Of a stretch of 64,000 nucleotides of DNA, positions 47,701 to 59,430 are shown piece by piece (position 1 is the stretch's first letter; each line of letters begins with the position of its first letter). The notes below the pieces were generated by a model. The model had not been told where the DNA came from and did not search any database. It saw only the letters and a program-made list of their open reading frames with translations. Origin of the DNA: Durusdinium trenchii (lineage: Eukaryota; Sar; Dinophyceae; Suessiales; Symbiodiniaceae); NCBI GenBank assembly GCA_963970005.1, contig CAXAMN010006446.1, forward strand, positions 961,844 through 1,025,843, written 5' to 3'. The translations under genes and the position numbers were made by a program.

Positions 47701-48840
47701 GTTTGTGGTTGTGTGTTTGTGGTTGTGTGTTTGTGGCCGTGTGTTTGTGATTGTGTGTTTGTGAGATGTGTTTGCGGTTGTGTTTGTGGCTGTGTGTTTG
47801 TGATTGTGTTTGTGGCTGTGTGTTTGTGATTGTGCTTGTGTGTTTGTAGTTGTGGTTGTGGTTGTGTCTTTGTCATTGTGTGTTTGTAGTTGTGGTTGTG
47901 CCTTTGTGATTGTGTGTTTGTAGTTGAGGTTGTGGTTCTGGTTGTGCCTTTGTGATTGTGTGTTTGTAGTTGAGGTTGTGGTTGTGGTTGTGTCTTTGTG
48001 GTTGTGTGTTTGTGGATGTGTTTGTGGTTGTGTGTTTGTGGTTGTGTGTTTGTGTTTGTGGTTGTGTGCTTGTGGTTGTGTGCTTGTGGTTGTGTGTTTG
48101 TGGTTGTGTGTTTGTGGTTGTTGTGTTTGTGGTTGTGGGTTTGTGGTTGTGTGGTTGTGTGTTTGTGGTTGTGTGGTTGTCGTTGTGTGTTTGTGGTTAT
48201 GTGTTTGTGATTGTGTGGTTGAGGTCCGGCAGGGCACACTTGGGCCTGGAGCAGTTGAGGTCCGGCAGGGAACACTGGGCGTGGATGGTCGTGGTTGAGG
48301 TCCGGCAGGGCCATGGTGCGAGTCGGCCGGCGTGAGTCGGCCGGCGGGTTGCCGTGTCGGCTGGCATTTGTTGCGGTGCATTTGGGACCTCGTCATCTGA
48401 AGCCGTCCCGGATGCGCTTTTTGGGCTTGTTGCGGTGCATTTGGGACCTCGTCGGCTGAAGCCGTCCCGGATGCGCTCCTTGGGCTTGTTGCGGCGGTGC
48501 ATTTGGGACATCGCGCCTTTCTGCTTTCTGACTCGCGCGTCTGCTTTCTGACTCGTGCCTTCTGCTTTCTGACTCGCGCCTTTGTGCTTTCTGACTTGCG
48601 CCTTTGTGCTTTCTGACTCGTGTTTGTCTGACTCGCGCCTCTGCTTTCTGACTCGGTCTTCGCTCGGTCCGGCAGGGAACACTGGGCGTGGATGGTTGCG
48701 GTTGAGGTCCGGTGGGGAACACTTGGGTCTGGAGCTCGCGGTTGAGGTCCGGCAGGGAACACTGGGCGTGGGAGGAGGCGGAGGACGAGGAGGAGGACGC
48801 GGAGGAGGAGGAGGAGGCGGAGGAGGAGGAGGAGATTGGG
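46978..48840. repeat. 1.9-kb block of simple and minisatellite sequence
   Basis: In order: (TAG)n with variants (46978-47045 and 47120-47460), GTTGTG/GTTTGTG minisatellite (47460-47636), (TTG)n (47637-47700), more TGTGTTTGTGGTTG units to about 48225, then units of GAGGTCCGGCAGGGAACACT and of TTTCTGACTCGCGCC (48225-48770), and a final (GAG)n run (48770-48835). Long open frames on both strands here encode only V-, C- or TN-rich low-complexity strings. Confidence 0.95.
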
Positions 48841-51800
48841 CTGACATAAAATCTAACAACCCTCACCTGACAGGTGGGGAACAAGGAGACAATGAGAAAA
48901 GTGATCATTTTTGCAAAGCATGCAAATCATTTGCGCAAATTGTTTGTATACCCTGCACTGAGGTCTGCGCGACAATGTCAGTGTCACCCACCACAGAGAA
49001 GCCAGCTCCTTCGCCCTTCTGTGCAACAACGTTCTCAAGGAGGACTTGGGAGAGTTGTCGCAGTCTCCTTGTACACAGCGGGAAGACGGCTCAGCCCGCA
49101 GTGTACATCGACAAAATTGTGAACCACAGAAGAATATATTGTTTGCTCTGGTAGAAACGTTTTTATCATCAAACACGTCGCTTTTCTGGCTGGAGATGGT
49201 CGGCGTGTGTGGCAACACAACTTGCAGTTGTCGAGTCCCAAGCCCTGTTCTTTTTCACTCGACAAAGTTCTTCCTGAGTGCGTGGCGATGGGTTCTCGTT
49301 TATCGCTGGGGTTCTCCGGGTAGAGCTCTGTTGGCGTGACGTGGTTGCCGTGTTCGCAGCCGTCCGCAACCGTTTGAATGTGATCCCTCAGGTCCTGCCG
49401 TTGGGGCAAGCTTGAAGTGTCAGATTCGTGTGATTTAGCATAGAAAGGTGACATGTTGAAGTGTGGAAGATGATTTTGCTGTGCAGGTGCAGCTGTGAGA
49501 CCCTGAGATTCTCAGTTTTGTTCGCTGTCAGACCCGGATTTGCGTTTCAGGGTGTTGAATCGAAGCTGTGGTTTCTTGACAAGTCTCAGCAAAAAGGTGG
49601 ATGAATGCGCTTCGAAAGTGTGGAAAATCGAAACGCGTGGTGCTGAAGACAAGAAGATGTGATGTAGAAACTCTTCGTGGCCGGCGCAGTTCTTTGTGCT
49701 TGTTGGGGGTGTGGAAATTGAATTTTCGTGGCAGGCGCCGGGAATGGTGAGGTTGGGGCGTTTGGTGGAGGTGCGGGTCGCTGTGCCGTTGGGATTGGCA
49801 CGTCGGCGGCTGTGATTTTGAGGGGCTGGAATTGCGCAACTCCTTGGCAGGGCTGCTTGACGTGTTCTCTCTGATCAATCGCTTGGAGAGTTCTCAGCTT
49901 TCTCGTGCGGCGCTTGACTTTTGCGAAGCGCTCGCTTTCGAAACTTGGCGCTTGACTTTTGGAGGAAGTCTCGTCCGAAAAATGCTCGTTTGAGCATCGG
50001 GTCACTGTCTAGTGCACATGTAGTGCTTGGGACTGTGCAGTGCAGATGTGCTGCAGGGAGACGCTTGTGGGATGTCCGGGCCGAGAAGTGGTATGCGGTG
50101 AGCCGAAGCTGTGCCATGCGGTTTGGCGCGGCCTTGGTGGAAAGCCTTTGCGTGGCTCCATGCCACTGCACGCGTGTGTAATTCCTGTTTTTCTCTCCAT
50201 GGTAAGCAAACTCATCTGGTCTTGGTGTGTCCGTGCCCTCTTGGTTTAACACAAAGTTCTGCACAGTTTCGCATGGTCCTACTTCAAATGGGATCTTGCC
50301 CCTTTGACATTTGACCGCATTGCTTATGCAGTTTCCAAAATGCTTGCTAGCCATGTCTCAGCGCCCCGTTTGCAAAAAAGCCCCCACCAGAGTCTGCTAC
50401 AGCGTTCAGCACTCGAAGGCTTGATGAAGCCAAAGTCCTCGGCTGCGATCCGCATCCCAAAGCAAAACAATTTCACAAACGGGCATGGAAGGAATCAATT
50501 TTGCAGGGCGTTTCATACATCATAAGTTCACGATTTCCCAGAATCGGTCTTTCTATGCTCGATGATGACTTGTCAAAGACACATGGGTGTTCACACATAT
50601 TTTGGAACAATTAGCGACCCCAACCAATGAGGTTTAGTTTGTATTTGCTCTTCCCAGACATCTTCTGCAAGCCATATGAACAACAAGAAGGTGGTTCGTC
50701 CATACATCTCCATGATCGGTGGCTTCAATTGGGATGAGCTTCAATTGGGATGAATCATTTCCCGAAACGTTGTCCAATCAATTCTTGCCCAAAGGCAGGT
50801 CTCCTTGAGCTGCAAGGCCACTCCCCCTGGTGGCACATCTCAACTTGGGATTTAGTTTTAGTCATTTTGTCTCTCTTCGGACATCTCCAAGTCTATCCAC
50901 ATGGGCAACCAGGCGCGGCAGGTGGCATCAACGATCAGTGCTGCCCAAAGGGCAAATCCCCGGCAGCTGCAAGGGCACCACCTTTCACTGCTCCAGTGCT
51001 TTTAACCTGATGCACACTCGACACAGTGAAGCTGCTGTGTGGTCCTGTCTTGACTGGTCATGTTGTGAAACGGCAGAATGCCTGGTTGGTGGTTTTCAAC
51101 CCACCAAATGATGATGCTTTGGGATCAATCATTCCAGCTAAAGGTTTGACAAACACACATGTCACATGTCACATTGTTGAAACCGCCAACCAGTCTTTCA
51201 ACCAGCTAGTCACAAGTCCCTGCAAGTCAAGGAGCCGTTAGATTCGACCTCGTCAAATTGAATGGCCCGCCGCTGAAAAATGCGCCACCCTGATCGATTG
51301 AGAGATCTGGAGTTTCATGCCACGCTTCCACTTGAGCATCTTCAAAGATCATAGTCCTCGGCTATGGGTTTACGAATGTTTACGACCTCTCAAACATGCA
51401 GTGCGAATGCCTCACATTTATTGCCCGCCTTAGCCGTTCTTGTAGAGATTGACAAAATTTCAACGGTCCAATACACGGAATGGACACATCGAATGCGCTG
51501 CATGAAGATTGTCAAAACATGTTCCAAGTTTTTTAGATATGTACTGTGAAAGTTGCATTCTTCTATTTCACCACAGTCCAGGATCTCAGCTTCAAGGCGG
51601 AGTGAAGTCATCTGGATCTTCCTTGGCTCAGCAAGGTGGTGATCACTCATGGCGTTTTTGCGGCTCCATGCCAAACTGGGAACAATCTGCAAAGTCAGAG
51701 TCACTTGACACGGAATCCATCAGATGGACTTGTGTGCCATCAAACTACATGCTTGATGGCTACTTAATGGGCAGGGGCAATCAATCCATTCTTTCGTGTC

Positions 51801-52187
51801 CAAACCCAGCAAGGATGTGCTGCTGCTTGGTTCACTGCACAGCAACGTCACGAACAAACTCTGATGAAACCTCATCACTTCCAAAAATCCACAGAAAAAA
51901 CAAACTGCACCCTGTTTCAACAAGTGTTTTCTAAACCAATTTTGGGTTACCAGCAAAGGTCGGCTGATCCGCCGCGGAACCCGGTGATGCGTAGCTCCCC
52001 CGAGCTCCTGCACGTCGTCACCACGCCCGAAGGAGCTGCTCCATGCAGCTGTGCTGGTGTTTGAAAAGCGGGGCCACGCAGCTGGCAGTTCGCAGGCGAT
52101 GTGCCGGGCCTCAAACGAAGAACTGGAGGACATTCATTGGGGCTTGTCAGCCACTGGGTCGCCCGACAGTTTGCAAGGACCCAATGC
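48841..52187. other. No recognised gene; part of a diverged repeat
   Basis: 49250-49970 resembles 57240-57720 (see finding). A plus-strand stretch at 52020-52190 (ELLHAAVLVFEKRGHAAGSS, after GAAG|G) is a weak exon candidate that ends exactly at composite copy C. CTTCAATTGGGATGA is directly repeated at 50727-50755. Confidence 0.3.
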
Positions 52188-53479
52188 AAACTAGACGACG
52201 AGTGGCCCGAAAGCATTTTTCATCACGTAGGAAGTCAGAGTGCGAGTTATCTGTTGAGTGCGCAGTGTGAAGGGTTAAGTCGAGTGAGTTGAGGTAGTGT
52301 GTGGGTTTCTGTGCGTGTATCTATGTCCGTGTGGAAATGAGTCTGCGTATGTGTGTGTTCGTGTAAGTTGAGGCATGTGCAAAGACCATGTCCTGAATGA
52401 TTAGCCTACGCCAAGCCTGCCCTAAGCACTATAGGCACCTACATTCAGTCTATGGCTTGCACTACGCTCCCTTTTCCTTTCGCTTGAACTCCAGTCAAAG
52501 GCTTTCTGCGAATTGCATTGGTATCCACGCATCAGCATGGACCTGAGTCTCAGGTGTAGGATCTTCCTCACGTTTCACGTGTGCACCCAAGGCACGAATC
52601 CCCAGTGCACGTAAAGAAAGCTGAAGACGACACTAAGGGGAAGGAGCGGAAGCTGCCAAAGCAGGTGTGGGACTGCAACTTGATGACAAGTGAAACCAAA
52701 GTCACGAATGAATGGATCTGCGAAGCCTTCAAACCACATGCTGCACTGCAGACTGAACAATAACGTGTGAATCATCTGCGCCTGGACACAGCTTTTCTAG
52801 GATGTAGTTCACCAAGGTCAGCCACGGAAAATGCACAGTCTGTCGGCGCAGGCGCTCTGAGGGTGACATGTGCTTCGCTCTAGATGTAGTTGAGAACCAC
52901 TACGCTGCTCATTTTCTAATCGCCTCTCCTAGAGAAACATGCAAGAAAGTAGCACGAGGTGACACACAGCAGGCACTACGCATGCTTTAGTGCACTAAAC
53001 GTACCTGCCGAACTGTTGTACAAGCTGTCACTCCACTCTTTCTTTGTTTGTTTCCATGGTGGTTCATGCTACTTCCCCTAAACCCTTTTCCATCGGTTTC
53101 AGCTGCCGTCCGCCGCTCGTCCGCTGCTGTCCCGAGTCTGCAGATGCGCACAAACTATTTGTTGAAACACCTTCAATTGATCGGACTCCTCACCTTGCCG
53201 TTGAGCCATTCCTTTCCTCGGGGAATTGAGTTAACTGAATACAAGTGTCAAAGTGTGTGAGTCCCTGTCTGTGTGTGTATGTCCATGTCTGCTGCTGGTG
53301 AAGGTCTTCTCTGTACATATAGTGAACGAATTAGCGCGCAGGCCTCCCAAACCCCCCACCGGCGGCCAAGCGGTGACAGCCCAGCTCATCGTCGTGAGCA
53401 TTTGGGCTGCTGGTAAGGAGAGAAGCAGCGTGCACGCCTCCAGGAAATCTCACTGAAAGAAGCGAGCTGGAATGAAGCA

Positions 53480-54535
53480 TACTCAAGTTGTACTACAAAG
53501 TCGCCAGTTCTCATCTTCCAGCTCCACCGATTGCTCCGCGTACTAAAATTGCACTACCAGGTCGCCAGTTCTCCTCTTCCAACTCCCCAGATACTCCGCG
53601 TACTCAACTTGTACTGCCCAGTCGCCTGTTCTCATCTTCCAGCTCCCCGGATACTCCGCGTACTAAAGTTGTACTACCAAGTCATTGTACTACCAAGTCA
53701 CCAGTTCTCATCTGGCCACTCCCCAGATACTCCGCGTACTAAAGTTGTACTACCAAGTCATTCTACTACCAAGTCACCAGTTCTCATCTGGCCACTCCCC
53801 AGTTACTCCGCGTACCAAAGTTGTACTACCAAGTCGCCAGTTCTCATCTTCCAGCTCCCCAGCTACTCCGCGTACTACAGTTGTACTACAAAGTCGCCAG
53901 TGCTCATCTTCCAGCTCCACAGATACTCCGCGTACTCAAGTTGTACTGCCCACTCACCAGTTCTCATCTTCCCACTCCCCAGCTACTCTGCGTACTAAAG
54001 TTGTACTACCAAGTCGCCAGTTCTCATCTTCCAGCTCCCCAGCTACTCCGCGTACTAAAGTTGTACTACAAAGTCGCCAGTTCTCAGCTTCCAGCTCCAC
54101 AGATTGCTCCGCGTACTAAAGTTGTACTAGAAACTCGCCAGTTCTCAGCTTCCAGCTCCACAGCTACTCCGCGTGCTAAAGTTGTACTACACGGTCGCCA
54201 GTCCTCAGCTTCCAGCTCCACAGATTGCTCCGTGAACTACAGTTATACCACGAAGTCGCCAGTTCTCAGCTTCCAGCTCCCCAGCTACTCCGCGTACTAC
54301 AGTTGTACTACAAAGTCGCCAGTGCTCATCTTCCAGCTCCCCAGATACTCCGCGCACTCAAGTTGTACTACCCACTCGCCAGTTCTCATCTTCCCACTCC
54401 CCAGCTACTCCGCGTACTAAAGTTGTACTACCACGTCGCCAGTTCTCAGCTTCCAGCTCCCCAGCTACTCCGCGTGCTAAAGTTGTACTACAAAGTCGCC
54501 AGTTCTCAGCTTCCAGCTCCACAGCTTGCTCCGCT
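53480..54535 (+). repeat. 60-bp tandem array
   Basis: About 17 units of the unit found in copy A (GTACTAAAGTTGTACTAC and so on), more diverged, with two inserts of CAAGTCATT-CTACTAC type near 53690 and 53755. Confidence 0.95.
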
Positions 54536-54539
54536 GCTG

Positions 54540-54945
54540 AACGAATCGCACTCTCGCCTGCATTTCGCGCACTCGACACGCACGATCTCCGCAGAGGNNN
54601 NNNNNNNTGCATTTCGCGCACTCGACACGCACGATCTCCGCAGAGGGTCGCGCGCGCACCGGACGAATCGCGCTCTCACCTGCATTTCGCGCACTCGACA
54701 CGCACGATCTCCGCAGAGGGTCGCGCGCACATGGGACAAATCGCGCTCTCGCCTGCATTTCGCGCACTCGACACGCACGATCTCCGCAGAGGGTCGCGCG
54801 CGGACCGGACAAATCGCCCTCTCTTCTGCATTTCGCGCTCTCGACACGCACGATCTCCGCAGAGGGTCGCGCGCGGACCGGACGAATCGCACTCTCGCCT
54901 GCATTTCGCGCACTCGACACGCACGATCTCCGCAGAGGGTTGCAC
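54540..54945 (+). repeat. 73-bp tandem array with N gap
   Basis: Units repeat at exactly 73 bp (starts of TGCATTTCGCGC at 54608, 54681, 54754, 54827). N run at 54598-54607. Confidence 0.95.
54598..54607. other. Assembly gap (10 N)
   Basis: Ten N in the 73-bp array of copy C. Confidence 1.
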
Positions 54946-55328
54946 TTTCGGTTGACGCTGTTCGTCCCAGCCGCCGCCTTTAAGAGAGAATTTATAAAGT
55001 GGGGAAATGTTCTTTCATTAGGACATCTCCCGTGCTAGTTTTCCATACTCACACTTGCCTACTCATTGCATGCTTGCATACCCATCACTTGCATACTTAC
55101 ACTGCATGCGTGCATACCCATCACTTGCATACTTACACTGCGTGCTTGCATACCCATCACTTGCATACTTACACTTGCATACTTTGACACTTGCATACTT
55201 TGCACTTGGATGCTTTCGCTCTTCCACTTACACTGTGGTGGAAGTGTCAGTGTGTAAGTGTAAGTGTCGAAGTGTCAGTGTTCAAGGGATTTTCCGGAAG
55301 AACCCTTCGCAATGCTTTCGGGAAAAAA

Positions 55329-56814
55329 CAACCTAAACGAAACGAGGGAACCTGCGGACCTGAGCGCAATTTGTCGGATAGGAACGTGGTGTGCTACTGC
55401 AAAAAGTACACACTACAACATGCGTAGCATGGCGCTCCTGCGGAAGAAAGAGTCGCAGCAGCCACTTCACCGCGCTTGCAAAGTCACACTTTTGCAAGAC
55501 GTTTCTTGCAAGGCATTCTTGTCAGACGTTGTTGTGAAACAAGTTTGTGAGACATGATAGTAAAACACATCGGAAAAGAAAGCACGCTCTTGTGAAATAC
55601 TCTTGCAAAGCGGTCTTGCCAAACACTCTCACAGAACATTTTAGTAGTGTACTCTCGTGTTTGAGGACTGATTTCCGGCCACACTCATATATAGGACACT
55701 TTAGTGGGAGATTGTCGTAAAACACATTGAACAAACACAATCTTGGGAGACACTGCTGCCAAACAGTCTTGTATGTAGAAATTGCAAAATTGCCGCTCCC
55801 AAATCTCTACACCCGACGCGTGGAAATCACGCCCGATCAACCGGTTCGATTGCGCGAAGCTCATCCCAAACAACCCGTCGGACGAGCTTTTTGCAGGGAG
55901 GAGAGTTAGTGAGCTCACGTGCGCTCACGTGGCGTTCGCTCAGAACGTTTGAGGATTAGAGATCTGCCATTCCAACAGTCGGAGCAAGCAACCAAAGAGG
56001 ACGCCTCTCAACAAAAATGGAAACAGTTTAGCTACTTTCTGATGACCAATTGCAAAGTTAAGTTCTCAAAGCTTCCCATGTAACTACCCATTCGCTACAT
56101 CCCTCTGCCACAGCCATGTCACTGGAGCCGCACGCACCCACCAGAATGCAGCTGACGTTCACAAAGATCTACCCAGCTGATAATTTCACAGTCCTTCCAA
56201 ACAGGTGAAAACATGTACCATCAAAAGATGTGTTGGCTGAAAGTTCGCTGTGTCCCAGCAACTCAAAGCAAGAGTGAACCGATTGAAAGGCTCTCAACAG
56301 TTGCCTGTGTATCCGTTCTCACAAGCCCTGTCAGGACTGCTACTGCTAGTGACAGGTGTGGCGTGACATTTGTAGTGCAACTACTTCAAGAGGAATACCG
56401 CATCGAATTACAGTAAGAAGTCAATTTCGCGTGGTCAGTGTAGGATGGTCAATCATCACTCTGTTTTGAATTTATAACAACTAGACAGCTTTCCGTCCAT
56501 GTGAAGCGACATAAGAGTCTTGGAGGACTCTATGGGGAAAGGGTTGCCAATTTGGAAGCTTCCAAGAAGAACAACTTTTGTCCTAGTGGCGAATGGCCAT
56601 GCTATATCCTCACTTGCTTGTTTTTGCGGTGTGAGAAGTATACCGTATACCTGTACGACTGGTGGTCGTTAACAGTTCTTGTAGGTGTCTTGTCTGCTTT
56701 TGGCTTGTAGACAGTTGTTTTTGGCGCTGCTTGTAGTTTTCCAGTGGCTTCTTTTGCCCTGCCTTACCTCATCTTGTCTGCTGCAAGCGCAGTTGTTTCG
56801 ACATCCCAAGGACA
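55329..56814. other. No recognised gene
   Basis: A loose minisatellite of CTTGCAAGAC/CTTGTGAAAC-like units lies at 55490-55750. Otherwise nothing identifiable. Confidence 0.3.
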
Positions 56815-59430
56815 ACCTGTTTGGTCAGGCTAGCGGCTAGTTGGGCGTGGTTGCGGTGTGCGAAGCTCTCGACATCCTGCATATACTCAGCAACAACCAA
56901 TGTTGTTCTCTGCCACCTTGGCCTCGCTGGCAACCTGTATGCTTCTATATGCTTTGCCCTTGTTCTGGTTCTGGCGAAATGCAATGATTTGCTCAAGTTG
57001 CAGTGGCAATTCCATTGGCCAAATGTCGCCGCGCCTCACAAATACAGCTCCCAAATCACGAGTTGTTTGAAAAAGGACAGTCGCTCCCCAATCCTAAAGC
57101 CGTGGGAGCCAAACTGGTTGTAGCCTGGCGGTAGACGTCACTGGTGTTGGTTGCGAACGGCCCCTGGCTGAACTTGTCCATCTTTGATCCCTTCAAGTAG
57201 AAGACCACCTCCTCCGCCCTGTGGAAGTTCTCAAGCCGTGCCGTGCCTCACTGTTTTTCCTGAACGCGTAGCGAAGGGTTCTCGTTTAACTCTGGGCCCG
57301 TGTGTGGCTCTCCATTTGTGCAGTTTGCGTCGCCGTGATCGCCGTGGTTTAGGGATTCACATTGCTGACTGATTGGTCTTCGGAGGCGTTGAATGTGGCT
57401 GTGCCATGAGGATATTGCTTACCCTTGCCTGGAAGCTGTGTTTTTGTGACACGTCTCAGCTAGAGTTGCGAGTTTGAGTGATGTGGTGAAACAGCAAAGT
57501 CTCAAAATCACTCCAAGCGCGTTTTGCGGTGCAATTTTTTGCTAGCGGCACATTGTGTGTCAGTGGGTGCATCGGAGGTCTTGGGAAGTCAATTTTCGTG
57601 GCAAATGCAGGGAATCCTGACGTTGCGGGGTGGAGGTGATTGTCGCTTGCCTTTGGTGTGGCCTGCCTCTGTCTTTTGGAGGAAGTGCAGACTTTCGGGG
57701 GAAGTCCTGTGCCAAAGGAGTGCGCAAAGAGCGTAACACAAGCTTGTCGTGGAAGAGTGTCATGCAAGAGTCTCCTGGGATAATGCCAAGCAAAGAGTGT
57801 CAAACAAGAGTGTTCTGGCTTCATCCAGTTTAGCACCCTCGTTGCAGCTCAACTCCCAATTTTGGTGATCAGGAACTGGGATACGTGCGTGGGTTCACCG
57901 CGTCCGGCTTCATCACTTCATACCCGGGAGGCAGGGCCTTCGCAATTTCTCTGGGAACTTCCTGTCATCGCCCTTCAGGACCGTTGGACGTACCGATGTG
58001 CGTCTTAAGCACCGCCTCGAGGTCGATGCCCTGAGATATGATTTGAGGCCCTCACTGTCAATCCTCTTCAGCAAGGTCTCGTTCAGGTAGAGACCGGCGA
58101 TCGCCCATACGGTCCCTCACAGGGACGGTGCACTTTCCCTTGCGCCTCCGTGTTCGGACCTTCGTCTGTCGTCCAATGAGGTCGCATCATCACGTGAATC
58201 AGCCTTCCCTGATTGCCACTTCCTTCTCTGGCCTTGTTGGAGATACTCCGGACCTTCCATCGGCCTTTCCAGCACGACCGGTCAAGAACAACCCCTACGA
58301 CCCTACTTCTCGCCGACAACAAGAGAATGTATGTGAGCGAGCAAATGCGAATGAGTCATGTGTGCACGTTATCACGTTATCACCTATGGTTCTCTAAGTT
58401 TCCAGTACTCAGTGTTTCTTGTCGTGGTGGGTTTGTAGCCTATGCTGGTCAAAGAAGTAGGTGCAATCAATGCTATGTAACCACCTTGATCTTTGATGAC
58501 TTGAATCTGTATCTTCGTTGTAGTGGTGTTGAACTGTTGGCTGTGAAAGCGTCATGGTACTTTACATGGAAGTCCAAAAAAGTGCCGTGTAGGTCAATTG
58601 GCTGCCAAGTAACCTCAAGGGTTGGGTACTTTCCATTGCACATTGCCGTAAGCAGGGGATCGTAGCTGAAGCTGAAGCTATTACGTCTGTAACGCGCTGC
58701 TTACTTCTATTACGTATGATGCTGCACTCTTTCTTTTCCCGTCCAAGGCATGCAAACGGCCCCGATATGTAGTGTGATACACAAATGTCACAAGTGTACC
58801 ACGAGTACCACTTGATATATGCCTAGAGCCCATTTGACCTCTGTTTTGAAAGGAACAAACCATATTTTGGGTGGTTGTGATCAAAACACAGGAGTCACTC
58901 AGGTTCTATGTATGTATGTCACACCCACTTTGGGGCCTCTTGCCGCCGTGCGTCTGAAACATTGGCCAATCCGGGCATGTGGCCTCGAAAACGCGTGCAA
59001 ATCACAAACCCAAGAGATTTTCATTCTCTTAAGAGAAAGGACGACGAGGGATCAAAACAGCTTACCTAGCTGGGTGCGTCGTAGTAGCAAACTTCTCAGT
59101 GATCAATGATGATTTCCATCAATGTCTATCAAATCACAATGAACTGAAGATTGCAGCATGGCGGCAATTGAAAATCATTGGGGTCGCAATGAGCAGCTGC
59201 TACGACGCTACGCTTGTGACAAGTCCAGCATTCCAACTCCATGACAAACTAGCTTGTGTCTTGCGCTGCGCAATTCAATGTTTGCTTGACAGTTGATCCA
59301 TCCCATGGGCGACTACTCCCATCACACCATTGTTCATCGAGCTGCGCGGCTCGATGCGCTCCACCCGCAGCTCAGCAATTGCGCTGGACGCGAAAAGCAG
59401 CGCCACCAACACTGCAAAGAACCATGGCAT
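56815..59430 (-). CDS. Possible secreted-protein gene, scattered exons
   Basis: Pieces on the minus strand: 59430 to about 59329, starting MPWFFAVLVALLFASSAIAE, a clear signal peptide followed by LRVERIEPRSSMNN and a GT; about 58123-57870 with WAIAGLYLNETLLKRIDSEG, IDLEAVLKTHIGTSNGPE and EVPREIAKALPPGYEVMKPD; about 57245-57130 with NFHRAEEVVFYLKGSKMDKF and SQGPFATNTSDVYRQ ending at a possible GC donor; and about 56930-56815 with TLVVAEYMQDVESFAHRNHA. That they form one gene is inference from strand and order. The middle piece contains a 20-nt frame-shifting insert and a 15-nt insert with a stop, each flanked by direct repeats (see finding), so it may be a pseudogene. No family is recognised. 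Confidence 0.38.
57240..57840. repeat. Diverged repeat, second copy at 49250-49970
   Basis: Shared blocks include GGGTTCTCGTTTA, AATTTTCGTGGCA and TTTTGGAGGAAGT in the same order and orientation, with about 60-70% similarity by eye between blocks. Confidence 0.55.

Larger units (their letters stand above)
52188..55328 (+). mobile_element. Composite satellite element, copy C, interrupted
   Basis: Same termini as copies A and B: starts AAACTAGACGACGAGTGGCC, ends GAAGAACCCTTCGCAATGC then TTTCGGGAAAAAA. Compared with copy B the left GT-rich tract breaks at about 52377 (GTAAGTTGAGGCATGTGC) and resumes at about 53250 (GTGTGTGAGTCCCTGTCTGT), so about 870 bp is extra here. Then follow a segment shared with B, the 60-bp array, the 73-bp array with an N gap, four 36-bp GCATACCCATCACTTGCATA units (55070-55180), and the AAGTGT minisatellite. 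Confidence 0.75.

Noticed and set aside
47106-48762. Long V-rich, C/V-rich and TN-rich ORFs, up to 383 codons
   Set aside because: They are translations of simple repeats on both strands, without start context or flanking exons.
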